A stretch of DNA of 11,415 bases from Leadbetterella sp031420365 (GCA_031420365.1 JANOMP010000190.1:1-11415); one strand, 5' to 3'; positions 1 through 7,792 are shown, counted from the stretch's first letter. Notes: a model not told the origin generated them from the letters alone. A program made the numbers and translations.

Positions 1-139
1 TAATTGAGAATGGAACATTTTGTAAGTAATTGATAATAAGCAATATAATAAATTATGTAAAAAAGACATAAACATATAGACAAAGAAAAAATTACACGAA
101 AAATTATTAAAAGAAAAATATCGGGTTTTTAGAGATGCC

Positions 140-679
140 CTAAAGTGACAATGGGGATCCTATAGTTTTCGTTCCATGGTCTGCATGCATTTTATCTAAA
201 AAGTCTTTAGAAGGTGGCCCTTGTAGTTTACTCATTATTGAAAAAAACTTTTCAATTTTTCAAGCAGGCTGTAGAAAATAAATTAACTTTCCAATACTAG
301 AAGTTTGAATTCAGGTATGAGGTACATTTCGAGGCAAAAAAATAGTTTCTCCAGCCTTTAATGTAAATTTTTCCTTGTCTAACTGAAAAATGTATTCTCC
401 TTCTGCAATATAGAAAATTTCATTTTAAAAAAAATGAACATGTAGACTTGGTCCTGTCTTTTCAGTACCAATGTACTCAAAAATTGATAAATTTCCATTC
501 GTATCTCTTGAAGATATTTTTAAATCATTTGCATTAACTCCTTTAAAAGGAGTATTTTTCCCCAAATCTTGTTTCCCTAGTCCAACAATAAATCCTTTTT
601 TGGGTGGAGATTTCTCTTTACCTAATGCTTCAATTGATCCTAATGCAAAGGAGAATGTTAAGAAATTTCTTCGTTTCAT
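140..679 (-). pseudogene. Broken cupin-domain protein gene, three in-frame stops
   Basis: Read on the minus strand from the ATG at 679-677, one frame gives a recognisable secreted cupin protein down to a TAG at 142-140, but it is interrupted by TAA at 427-425, TGA at 313-311 and TGA at 262-260. The N-terminus (MKRRNFL, then a hydrophobic stretch) resembles a twin-arginine or Sec signal. Cupin motif 1 is visible around the first stop (HVH, four positions, E, then six residues and G). Motif 2 follows (AGETIFLPRNVPH), so the metal-binding His, His, Glu and His are all still encoded. The residues replaced by stops would by family resemblance be about Gln, Trp (after PHT) and Gly (after LQPA). Between the stops there is no frameshift and the protein reads well, so inactivation looks recent. 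The family contains quercetinase-like dioxygenases and non-enzymatic cupins; the substrate cannot be told. The intact 84-codon head could at most make a truncated protein lacking the barrel. Confidence 0.8.
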
Positions 680-807
680 ATTTTATAAAAGTTTAATAAT
701 TGAAGCACAAAGTTTTATCACTTTTTTATTTTTCTAGTAGTAAAAAACAGACATCTTTTAATAATTTTAATAAGATTAAGCTTTTTTAACTTCCAAAAAA
801 AGGAATT

Positions 808-840
808 TTGGTTTTCGTTTCTTTTTTTAAAGTAATTTTG
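808..840 (+). promoter_or_regulatory. Putative Bacteroidota-type promoter for the LptF/LptG gene
   Basis: The sequence shows an exact TAnnTTTG match (TAATTTTG, 833-840) preceded by TTTG ending at 810, with a 22-base spacer, at the long end of the 17-23 described for Flavobacterium. Transcription would start near 847, leaving a leader of about 18 bases before the ATG at 865. In such AT-rich DNA the -7 box can occur by chance, so this is tentative. Confidence 0.4.
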
Positions 841-864
841 AGAGTATTTTTATAAAGCTCACGA

Positions 865-1950
865 ATGAAAATCATTGACAAATATTTATTTAAAAAATTT
901 CTAAGCACGTATATATTTGCAGTTTTCATTATTGTTTTAGTCATAATTGTTATTGATTTCGTTGAGAAAAATGACAATTTCATTGAGCACAATGCCATTA
1001 CTAAAGACATTCTTTTAAAGTACTATGCGAATCTAGCTCCCTATTGGGCCAATTATATTAGCCCCTTAATGATTTTTATTTCAACTGTTTTTTTTACGGC
1101 AAAACTTGCTAGCCACTCCGAGATAATAGCTATTTTGAGTACAGGTACAAGTTTTCGACGTTTAATGTACCCTTATATCTTAGGAGCAGCCTCTGTGGCT
1201 ATTTTTTCTTTTATTATGGTGGGTTGGATTTTGCCAAGGGCTAATAAGATCCGTATTGCCTTTGAGAATGAATTTATTCAATCTAAATTTTATTTTTCTG
1301 ACCGCGATCTTCACATGGCAGTCGATAAAAATATTTATGCTTATCTCTCAAATTATGACTCTCAAAGTAAAACTGCCTATGATTTCACCTTAGAAAAAAT
1401 TGAAAATAATCAATTAATAGAAAAGCTTTCAGCCAAGCGGGCCGTTTGGATTGATACCTTAGAAAAATGGCAAATTTATGATTATAGAATAAGAAAAATA
1501 GGAATTTTAAAAGACCAGTTAACTTTTCAAAAGGGCACCACTCCTTTGGATACGAGTATAAATATGTTTCCAAGCGATTTTGAAAATACAAACAACATTC
1601 ATGAAACGATGACCATTCCACAGCTTAGAAATCAAATTAAGTTAATTAACAGTAGGGGAGCCGAAGGAATTGAAAGTTTTCAGATTGAATATTATCAGCG
1701 GTTTGCTACTCCATTTGCAGTTATTATCCTTTCTTTGATGGGTTTAATTGTATCTGCGAGAAAAAGAAGGGGGGGGGTAGGACTGCAAATCGCAATTGGA
1801 TTTGTGCTTGCCTTTATTTATATTTTGTTTTACATCATGTCTAAGGGCATTGCAGAATCTGGAAATATGCCTCCACTTTTAGCTGTTTGGCTTCCAAATA
1901 TTGTTTTCAGCGGAATTGCTGGCTTAATGTATTTTGCAGTTCCTAAGTAA
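865..1950 (+). CDS. LptF/LptG family lipopolysaccharide export permease
   Basis: This 361-residue inner-membrane protein has the LptF/LptG (YjgP/YjgQ) layout. An N-terminal helix lies at about residues 12-32, helices follow near 60-80 and 102-124, a periplasmic beta-rich domain spans about 135-270, and three C-terminal helices sit near 280-298, 305-328 and 337-358. Family sequence signatures include the segment around SHSEIIAILSTG (83-94) and the conserved loop RRGGVGLQIAIG (301-312) before the fifth helix. In the Lpt system the permeases work with the LptB ATPase to extract LPS and push it onto the LptC/LptA bridge. Which of the two paralogues this is cannot be decided here. In many Bacteroidota such a gene sits next to tgt; here an inverted glycosyltransferase lies between them. 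The stop is only 2 bases from the end of that convergent gene. An uninterrupted run of nine G (1769-1777) encodes the RRGGV loop. The start is the first ATG of the frame and has a poor ribosome site, as is usual in this phylum. Confidence 0.9.
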   Translation: MKIIDKYLFKKFLSTYIFAVFIIVLVIIVIDFVEKNDNFIEHNAITKDILLKYYANLAPYWANYISPLMIFISTVFFTAKLASHSEIIAILSTGTSFRRLMYPYILGAASVAIFSFIMVGWILPRANKIRIAFENEFIQSKFYFSDRDLHMAVDKNIYAYLSNYDSQSKTAYDFTLEKIENNQLIEKLSAKRAVWIDTLEKWQIYDYRIRKIGILKDQLTFQKGTTPLDTSINMFPSDFENTNNIHETMTIPQLRNQIKLINSRGAEGIESFQIEYYQRFATPFAVIILSLMGLIVSARKRRGGVGLQIAIGFVLAFIYILFYIMSKGIAESGNMPPLLAVWLPNIVFSGIAGLMYFAVPK

Positions 1951-1952
1951 TC

Positions 1953-3281
1953 TTATTTCCATTTTATTTTTTTAGGATTAGAAAAAATAGTAATAACTCC
2001 AAATATTATTAAATAGATAGCATATAAAAAATCATGGTATGGAATTTTCCAATTATTAATTGTTTTGCTTAATTTATTATTTGCTTTACCTAAAATCAAC
2101 CATTTGGTACAAATCCAGAAGAGTAAAATGCCTATTATCAACCTCATCCAATCATTAAAAGGATACCAGTGAGCCAAATGATATTGTCTCAAAAAATCAT
2201 TCGGAATTCTTGACCAATCCGGTGCAACAAACCAATCTGGTTTAATGAATATAACAGGAATAAACATAAACCAAGATAATAATTGGCTAAACCAGAGTAA
2301 GCCCAAATTAAATTTATCTTTCAGTTTATATCTTTTCCCAACAGATAAGTGTCTTCTTTTTTGAACAAACCATTCTTCCCACGTTGTTTTTGGCATAGAA
2401 TTAGTTTGGCCATCCTTTTCAATACAAATGGCCACATTTTCTTTTGTTGCCACTTCATTTATAAACAAATCATCATCACCACTTAACAATCCTTGATGTC
2501 TTACAAATCCATTATTTTTCCAGAATAAGCTTTTCTCATACATTAAATTTCTACCTACACCCATGTAAGGCATTTTTGCCAATGCAAATGAAAAGTATTG
2601 AAGGGCAGTTTGAAAAGTTTCATATCTAATCAATGAATTTAATCTACCTTTATTAAAAGAGTATTTTGAAAATCCTAAAACTATTTGTTTTCCAGTAGAT
2701 AATTGGCAGACCATTTGTTTTATCCATTGGTCACTTTCTGGCCGGCAATCGGCATCTGTGAAAAGCAGTAAATTGTTTTTAGATTTTTTAATCGCCATGG
2801 TTACCGCATATTTTTTAGCAGTAAAATGCTGAGGCAAATCTAAAATCCTTACAAATGAAAGGTTTTTGAGTTTTTCTTCATTATTTAACAGATAATCATA
2901 GGTTCCGTCTGAAGATCTATCGTCGGCAATTAATATTTCAAAGCTAGGATAATCTTGTTTTGCTAAAAGTGGTATTAATTCCTTTAAATTTCCTAATTCA
3001 TTAAAAGCAGCAACTATTATTGAAACTCCTGGTAAAGACTGATTTGGTAAATCTGTAGAAAAATCATCATGGTAAATTAATTTGGTGAATATAAATAAGA
3101 TATACACCAGCTGGATGGCAATAGCAGAAAAAAACAGTATAGGTAGTAATAAATCCAAAATATCTATAAGGAAGTTTAAAAAACACAAAAATACGCATTC
3201 TTTTTTTTTAAATTTATATATTAGGTAAAGGATTTTGACAAATCCACTTGTTTTAGCAACATACAAAGTTGAAATTTGCAA
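1953..3281 (-). CDS. Membrane-anchored family 2 glycosyltransferase
   Basis: A GT2 (GT-A fold) processive-type glycosyltransferase, likely transferring a sugar from a nucleotide donor to an envelope polysaccharide or lipid; the acceptor is unknown. A membrane helix (about residues 43-66 of the longest reading) precedes the catalytic domain, which opens with PGVSIIVAAFNE (84-95) and the donor-binding ADDRSSDGTY (119-128). The metal-binding DAD (176-178), GDDDLF (268-273, the acceptor/acid region) and QKRRH (307-311, equivalent to the QxxRW motif) follow. The C-terminus has further membrane segments near 330-347, 381-396 and 417-434. The start is uncertain. The only in-frame ATG at the front (3281-3279) lies 1 base from the tgt start on the other strand and gives a long, Lys/Phe-rich leader not expected in the family. 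An alternative is a non-ATG start such as TTG at 3188 or 3158, about 401 residues in the latter case. The reading frame itself is secure. Confidence 0.87.
   Translation of the reverse strand: MQISTLYVAKTSGFVKILYLIYKFKKKECVFLCFLNFLIDILDLLLPILFFSAIAIQLVYILFIFTKLIYHDDFSTDLPNQSLPGVSIIVAAFNELGNLKELIPLLAKQDYPSFEILIADDRSSDGTYDYLLNNEEKLKNLSFVRILDLPQHFTAKKYAVTMAIKKSKNNLLLFTDADCRPESDQWIKQMVCQLSTGKQIVLGFSKYSFNKGRLNSLIRYETFQTALQYFSFALAKMPYMGVGRNLMYEKSLFWKNNGFVRHQGLLSGDDDLFINEVATKENVAICIEKDGQTNSMPKTTWEEWFVQKRRHLSVGKRYKLKDKFNLGLLWFSQLLSWFMFIPVIFIKPDWFVAPDWSRIPNDFLRQYHLAHWYPFNDWMRLIIGILLFWICTKWLILGKANNKLSKTINNWKIPYHDFLYAIYLIIFGVITIFSNPKKIKWK
3239..3267 (-). promoter_or_regulatory. Possible promoter for the glycosyltransferase inside its own longest reading frame
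   Basis: On the minus strand TTTG (3267-3264), 17 bases, then TGGATTTG (3246-3239) differs from TAnnTTTG at one base. If real, transcription would begin near 3232, downstream of the ATG at 3281. The glycosyltransferase would then have to start at a non-ATG codon. The match is imperfect and the proposal weak. Confidence 0.22.
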
Positions 3282-3282
3282 A

Positions 3283-4413
3283 ATGAAATTTGAACTTCAA
3301 AAAACAGACGATCAAACTAAAGCAAGGGCTGGAAAAATCACAACTGATCACGGAGAGATTTTAACTCCAATTTTTATGCCTGTAGGTACAGCAGGTACAG
3401 TTAAGGGTCTACATACGAGAGAAATTCTACATGATGTGGAGGCTCAAATTATTTTGGGAAATACGTATCACTTATTTTTAAGACCAGGATTAACTATATT
3501 AGAAAAAGCAGGGGGCTTGCATAGATTTAATGGGTGGAATAAGCCTATTTTAACAGATTCTGGAGGCTATCAGGTTTTCAGTTTAAAAGAAATTAGAAAA
3601 ATTACTGAGGAAGGCGTTTATTTTAATTCTCATATTGATGGTTCTAAGCACTTATTTACACCAGAATATGTAATTGATATCCAAAGGATTATTGGTGGAG
3701 ATATTATTATGGCATTTGACGAATGCCCCCCTTACTCATGCGATTATAACTATGCTAAAAAATCTATGCATTTAACACATAGATGGCTGCAAAGGTGTGT
3801 GAAAAGAATGGACGAAACCGAACCTAAGTATGGTCATTCTCAAGCTTTATTTCCAATTGTACAGGGTAGTATTTTTAAAGATTTGAGAATTCAGTCTGCT
3901 GAATTTATTGCCTCACAAAACCAACAGGGAAATGCCATTGGCGGCTTGTCAGTGGGGGAACCCGCCAATGAAATGTATGAAATGCTAGAAATAGTTAACA
4001 ATATTTTGCCAAAAAGTAAGCCTCGTTATCTGATGGGAGTAGGTACACCCGAAAATATATTAGAAGCCATAGCATTGGGTACTGATATGTTTGATTGTGT
4101 TATGCCAACTCGCAATGCTAGGAACGGAATGTTATTTACAACCCAAGGCATAATAAACATTAGAAACAAAAAATGGGAAGACGATTTTACACCAATTGAT
4201 GAAGAATTAGGAGGATATGTTAGCACTTTTTATTCAAAGGCTTATTTAAAACACCTTATCAAGTGTCAAGAAATGTTAGGTGCTCAGATAGCAAGCATTC
4301 ACAATCTGCGATTTTACCTCTGGCTTGTTGGTGAAGCCAGAAAACATATTTTAGAAGGGGATTTCGCAATTTGGAAAGCAGCTATGGTTAAAAAACTGAT
4401 GCAAAGGCTTTAA
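3283..4413 (+). CDS. tgt: Queuine/preQ1 tRNA-ribosyltransferase (tRNA-guanine transglycosylase)
   Basis: Tgt exchanges guanine 34 of GUN-anticodon tRNAs (Tyr, His, Asn, Asp) for preQ1 in queuosine synthesis. The 376-residue length is normal. Clear motifs are LGNTYHLFLRPG (58-69), TDSGGYQVFSL with the general-acid/base Asp (91-101), AFDECPPY (144-151), GGLSVGEP (220-227) and GTDMFDCVMPTRNARNG (266-282), which contains the nucleophilic Asp. The C-terminal zinc site is unusual. The three cysteines of the canonical CxCxxC segment are absent (IDEELGGYVSTFYS, 305-318) and only the later His340 remains. As I recall, this is typical of Bacteroidota Tgt and so not a lesion. The frame opens further upstream at 3235, but MKFELQ at 3283 fits the family's N-terminus, so the 16 extra residues are rejected. 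The gene is transcribed away from the head-to-head glycosyltransferase and ends at a hairpin. Confidence 0.97.
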   Translation: MKFELQKTDDQTKARAGKITTDHGEILTPIFMPVGTAGTVKGLHTREILHDVEAQIILGNTYHLFLRPGLTILEKAGGLHRFNGWNKPILTDSGGYQVFSLKEIRKITEEGVYFNSHIDGSKHLFTPEYVIDIQRIIGGDIIMAFDECPPYSCDYNYAKKSMHLTHRWLQRCVKRMDETEPKYGHSQALFPIVQGSIFKDLRIQSAEFIASQNQQGNAIGGLSVGEPANEMYEMLEIVNNILPKSKPRYLMGVGTPENILEAIALGTDMFDCVMPTRNARNGMLFTTQGIINIRNKKWEDDFTPIDEELGGYVSTFYSKAYLKHLIKCQEMLGAQIASIHNLRFYLWLVGEARKHILEGDFAIWKAAMVKKLMQRL

Positions 4414-4415
4414 AA

Positions 4416-4446
4416 ATACTTGATTGAAATATATTCAATCAAGTAT
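4416..4446 (-). terminator. 13-bp perfect hairpin between convergent genes
   Basis: A perfect 13-bp inverted repeat (arms 4416-4428 and 4434-4446) with a 5-base loop begins 2 bases after the tgt stop. Read on the minus strand the stem runs into a short T tract (complement of 4412-4416), as expected for an intrinsic terminator of the membrane-protein gene ending at 4464. On the plus strand there is no T tract, though the hairpin could still end tgt transcripts. The stem is AT-rich. Confidence 0.6.
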
Positions 4447-4463
4447 ATAAGCAATGTATGCCC

Positions 4464-5000
4464 TTACCTTCTCAACCACCAACCTAACCACAAACCCACT
4501 AACCCAAAGGAAGCCAAACTATCTATTAAGTCACTTATGACTTTAGTCTGAAACCAAATAGAATTTACATAAATTCCTGTTATATAGCCTATTAACCCTA
4601 CAATTACACTACAGGAAAGAATTGTTGTGAAGCTAGGATTGCCCATTTTTAATATTACCCATATTAATAAATACATGGCTATAATATCAACAATTAGTCC
4701 TCTTGCCATGTTTACAGGCATGTTTGAATTTAAAGCTTTATGGTAATAAATTTGAGCCCAAGGCTTTCCCATTGATTCTTCATAAAATTTCTGATTTTCT
4801 TCTGTTGGAGTACCATAAGGTGTAGTAGGTAAATAATAAAATCCTTCTTCAAGATTTTCGCCTAAATGTTTTAATATTTCATCTTGCTTGGGTGTGTATT
4901 CCTGCATATTTCTATGCATTTCTAATACAGTCCAGGATAAAAATTGCCAAATAAATAAAACTAAACCAGCCACTATGGCACCAATAATTTGCTTTTTCAT
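4464..5000 (-). CDS. Predicted membrane protein of unknown function
   Basis: I do not recognise this 178-residue protein. It has an N-terminal membrane helix (about residues 4-24), then a soluble stretch of about 75 residues (27-100) rich in Glu, Tyr and Pro (YYLPTTPYGTPTEENQ), which would face the periplasm. Three further hydrophobic segments lie near 101-118, 125-147 and 157-175, the last with several Gly and Trp and ending in two arginines. No catalytic motif stands out. It is a single-gene unit: an exact -7 box precedes it, a hairpin follows it, and it converges on tgt and diverges from the secreted protein at 5251. The coding status is supported by the coherent membrane topology and length. 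The start is the only good ATG before the hydrophobic segment. Confidence 0.75.
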   Translation of the reverse strand: MKKQIIGAIVAGLVLFIWQFLSWTVLEMHRNMQEYTPKQDEILKHLGENLEEGFYYLPTTPYGTPTEENQKFYEESMGKPWAQIYYHKALNSNMPVNMARGLIVDIIAMYLLIWVILKMGNPSFTTILSCSVIVGLIGYITGIYVNSIWFQTKVISDLIDSLASFGLVGLWLGWWLRR

Positions 5001-5024
5001 TTTTTATTGAGTTAAGGTGATATA

Positions 5025-5056
5025 CAAATATAAAATATATTAATTATTGATTACAA
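5025..5056 (-). promoter_or_regulatory. Putative promoter for the 178-residue membrane protein
   Basis: On the minus strand there is an exact TAnnTTTG match (TATATTTG, 5032-5025) with TTG at 5056-5054, a 21-base spacer. Transcription would start near 5018, about 18 bases before the ATG at 5000. The remainder of the 250-base intergenic stretch to 5250 is AT-rich, and I see no exact promoter for the plus-strand gene in it. Confidence 0.42.
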
Positions 5057-5250
5057 GTACTTTAAAAATATTTTTTTATTATTGCAAATTTTAAGCAATT
5101 TAATATAATGCAAGATTTATTCTAATTCATGCCAGATTTAATTTTAAGTTAATAAGTAGTTAAACTTTAAAAATTTGTTTAGCTGTAAATTTTTACTCTT
5201 TATTTTGGCAATAAAAACAGATTTTTACCATTAATATTCAAAAAAATAAA

Positions 5251-5979
5251 ATGTCAAAAACTAAAATAATTATTTTTGTTGGGATTATTTGTATATTTTC
5301 TAAAGTCTCCGCTCAAACTTCAGTGGAAGTTATAGAAAAATATTTAGAAGCCACAAACACAAAAAACGCTTTACCTAGCTTAAAGAATTTTACCTACCAA
5401 AAGACTTATAAAGCTAATGCTTCAACTGATTTTACGGAAGAAGTGTCAGTAATTTCATCTGAGAATAAGCTTTCTAGAAAGAAATCTATTTTGGAGCGGG
5501 ACTTTTTTTATATTTTAAATGATAATGCTGGTTGGATCAAAATTCCAATGGGAAGTAGAGATAAAGCTCCCAACTACACCATAAAAGATTTAAACGCCAA
5601 GGAAAGAACTGATCTGGCAGATGAAATTAAAGATGGCTTGCTTCCTTTTGTTAATTTTGAAGAAAAAGGATATCAACAATTGGGAGAATTGAGTGAGGTA
5701 AAAATAGAAGAAGTAGAATGTTATAAAATTACGATTTCAAGAGGAGATACCAAAATAGAGTATTTTTTTGACTCAAAAACAGGTTTGTTAAAAAGAGAGA
5801 TAATTACTGAAGGAAACATTATTCACACTTCGGATATTACAAAGTTTTCGACAACCAAAAACGGGGTGATGTATCCATCTGAAGCTATTTATAGTAATAC
5901 AAAAGATAAAAGACGAACAATCATAAGCACTGTTTGGGTCTTAGATGCTGTTCCTTCTGCCAACATGTTTTTGAAATGA
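5251..5979 (+). CDS. Secreted LolA-fold-like (outer-membrane lipoprotein-sorting-like) protein
   Basis: A 242-residue exported protein. Residues 1-21 form a signal peptide (charged MSKTK, hydrophobic IIIFVGIICIF, cleavage after KVSA before QTS). There is no lipobox cysteine, so it should be soluble in the periplasm or outside. The mature part resembles the Bacteroidota family annotated as outer membrane lipoprotein-sorting proteins: an opening helix with VIEKYLEAT, a beta-rich middle with DNAGWIKIP, the LLPFVNFEEKGYQ segment, CYKITISRGDTKIEYFFDSKTGLLKRE, and a final strand NGVMYPSEAIYS. That family shares the half-barrel fold of LolA/LolB and is presumed to bind a lipid or hydrophobic ligand, but its role is mostly unproven. 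There is no LolCDE or LolB neighbour, so a true LolA function is not supported. It ends with TGA, evidence that TGA is a normal stop in this genome, and converges on menD. Confidence 0.8.
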   Translation: MSKTKIIIFVGIICIFSKVSAQTSVEVIEKYLEATNTKNALPSLKNFTYQKTYKANASTDFTEEVSVISSENKLSRKKSILERDFFYILNDNAGWIKIPMGSRDKAPNYTIKDLNAKERTDLADEIKDGLLPFVNFEEKGYQQLGELSEVKIEEVECYKITISRGDTKIEYFFDSKTGLLKREIITEGNIIHTSDITKFSTTKNGVMYPSEAIYSNTKDKRRTIISTVWVLDAVPSANMFLK

Positions 5980-6049
5980 TTGGATAACTAAATGAATAAA
6001 ATACATTCGAAATATCGTTTCCATCTGTTTTTCTTTAACATTTAAAAAT

Positions 6050-7765
6050 CTAAATCAAAATTCCAGCTTTGAATTGTTTGAATAATTCAGCATCTTTTTT
6101 GCCATCTACAAAAACCTCAATTAAACTTATTGCATCATTTATATTAAATAAATTATTTAAAGCGATTTCCATTTCAGCATAAGATTTAACAGGGAAATAC
6201 AAAATGCTATGTTCCTCACAAGTGCTTTTTGCATCTAAACTCTGAGTTCCCACAAAATTCGATTCTAACTCTGGTTGTTGATTTGGACCATCAATTAGTC
6301 TAAAAATATTCCCTCCAGCATTGTTAATAAGGACAATTCTTAAATTTTTAGGAAGATTTTGACTCCAAAATGCATTTCTATCGTAAAAGAAAGATACATC
6401 TCCAATTAAGCAGGTCACAATTTTGTCAGTACTTAGCGCTTGTCCTATTGCGGTACTTAATATTCCGTCAATTCCACTTGTTCCCCTGTTGGCAAATACT
6501 TGAATTTCTTGTTTAATCAAAGAAGAAAGATGATTAGCATAACGCACTGGCATACTATTTCCTAAATGCAAAATGCTATGGTTTGGACAAGCTTCTAAAA
6601 GCATAGATGTAGCTTTTAACTCACCAAAAATAGTAGTATTTATAAAATTGTCTAAATATTTAATTGCTGAGAGTTCTAATTGATTCCAGTCGTTTGAAAA
6701 ATATTCTTCAAGGTCATCATCTTCGCCATTTTTAAATTTTCTAAGATCTAATACTTCGAATAATTCATTGAAAAAATACTTAGGAGAGATGTTTATTTTA
6801 TGTGTTATACTTTGAAATGGATCTATAAAATCACCGTTTTCTTGAATATGGAAATGATACTTAGGTTTATGTACTCGAATAAATTGTTTAAAACTTTTTG
6901 AAATAAATGATTTTCCAGCGGTTATTAGAAGTTCAGGAAAATATTTTTCGTCCTTAATTTTAGAAATAAAGATATCATGAGATTTTATATAACCCGTTGT
7001 TTTCAGTTGTATGTTAGAGATAATATCTGCTAAAATTACTGTTCCTTGTTCTTTTGCCAAATTCTCTAAAATGTCATTAAGGACAATTTGGTTTTGACCA
7101 ATAGCTATCATTTTTCGTTCTGATTTTTCCCAAATAGCTAGAATTTGTTCCCAAGAATCATTATTTAATGTTTTGGTAGTAGGCATAAAATTTACTGACC
7201 TGGCAGTTCCCGTAAAGTCAAAGTTTTCATCTATTGATGGATAAAAAGGTTCACGAATAGGGATATTTACATGAACAGGGCCCTTTGGTTCTTCTTGTGT
7301 AAGTGCCAAAGCTTCATTAATTATCCTTTCTATTTGCCAAAGTGCATCTGAATGCGTGTAATCTGAGGGTAGTTCATAGCTTTTTTTTACATGTTTTCCA
7401 TAGATTTCTCTTTGAAAAATAGTTTGCCCATCGTATTGATGAATCCACTCTGGAGGTCGATCAGCGGTAAAAATAATCAAAGGTATTTCTTGAAAAAATG
7501 CTTCTGCAATAGCTGGTGCAAAATTATAGGTGGCTGAACCAGAAGTACAAACCAATGCAACAGTTTTACCAGTTTGTAAAGCCTTACCTAATCCTACAAA
7601 AGCTGCGGAGCGTTCATCACTTAAAACCAATGTATTTATCGCAGGATTTCTAGTGAAAGCTATACTTAAGGCGGCACTTCGTGAACCAGGACATAAAATG
7701 GCATCTTGAATATTTTTTTGAGAGCATATTTCAGAAATGGCAAAAATTGGTTTTAACAAAGACAT
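6050..7765 (-). CDS. menD: 2-succinyl-5-enolpyruvyl-6-hydroxy-3-cyclohexene-1-carboxylate synthase
   Basis: MenD is the thiamine-diphosphate enzyme that joins 2-oxoglutarate-derived succinic semialdehyde to isochorismate to give SEPHCHC, the second step of menaquinone synthesis, in the cytoplasm. The 571 residues are close to the family norm. The N-terminal pyrimidine-binding domain shows CPGSRSAALS (25-34), SDERSAAFVGLG with the cofactor-activating Glu51, CTSGSATYNF (73-82) and ADRPPE (101-106). The C-terminal domain has NRGTSGIDGILSTA (426-439) and the ThDP/Mg motif from GDVSFFYDRNAF (455-466) to INNAGGNIF (480-488). No other men gene lies beside it in this window, so it is a dispersed member of the pathway. 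It implies menaquinone-based respiration. The start at 7765 fits the family's short N-terminus, and the TAG stop leaves about 70 bases to the convergent gene. Confidence 0.97.
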   Translation of the reverse strand: MSLLKPIFAISEICSQKNIQDAILCPGSRSAALSIAFTRNPAINTLVLSDERSAAFVGLGKALQTGKTVALVCTSGSATYNFAPAIAEAFFQEIPLIIFTADRPPEWIHQYDGQTIFQREIYGKHVKKSYELPSDYTHSDALWQIERIINEALALTQEEPKGPVHVNIPIREPFYPSIDENFDFTGTARSVNFMPTTKTLNNDSWEQILAIWEKSERKMIAIGQNQIVLNDILENLAKEQGTVILADIISNIQLKTTGYIKSHDIFISKIKDEKYFPELLITAGKSFISKSFKQFIRVHKPKYHFHIQENGDFIDPFQSITHKINISPKYFFNELFEVLDLRKFKNGEDDDLEEYFSNDWNQLELSAIKYLDNFINTTIFGELKATSMLLEACPNHSILHLGNSMPVRYANHLSSLIKQEIQVFANRGTSGIDGILSTAIGQALSTDKIVTCLIGDVSFFYDRNAFWSQNLPKNLRIVLINNAGGNIFRLIDGPNQQPELESNFVGTQSLDAKSTCEEHSILYFPVKSYAEMEIALNNLFNINDAISLIEVFVDGKKDAELFKQFKAGILI

Positions 7766-7784
7766 TTGATAAATAATATTTTTA

Positions 7785-7792
7785 CAAATTTA
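7785..7792 (-). promoter_or_regulatory. Possible -7 box for menD
   Basis: TAAATTTG on the minus strand is an exact TAnnTTTG match, placing a transcript start about 12 bases before the menD ATG. No good TTG is found 17-23 bases further upstream. The rest of the gap to 7971 is AT-rich, and I see no exact promoter for the plus-strand gene. Confidence 0.3.

Noticed and set aside
1..139. Tail of an upstream gene, or a terminator (GGG...CCC near 124-140)
   Set aside because: No frame shows a recognisable protein end, and the possible stem is only 3 bp.
471..737. Plus-strand open frame opposite the cupin pseudogene
   Set aside because: It is a mirror of the cupin gene with no family resemblance, and the minus strand reads as a clear cupin protein.
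786..1010. Minus-strand frame over the start of the permease gene
   Set aside because: Shadow of an unmistakable LptF/LptG N-terminus; its own protein has no recognisable features.
3235..3282. Sixteen extra N-terminal codons for tgt
   Set aside because: MKFELQ at 3283 matches the normal start of the family, and the extra residues overlap the control region of the opposite gene.
5083..5101. ATTGC...GCAAT inverted repeat in the 5001-5250 gap
   Set aside because: Only 5 bp with a 9-base spacer and no promoter context; expected by chance in such AT-rich DNA.
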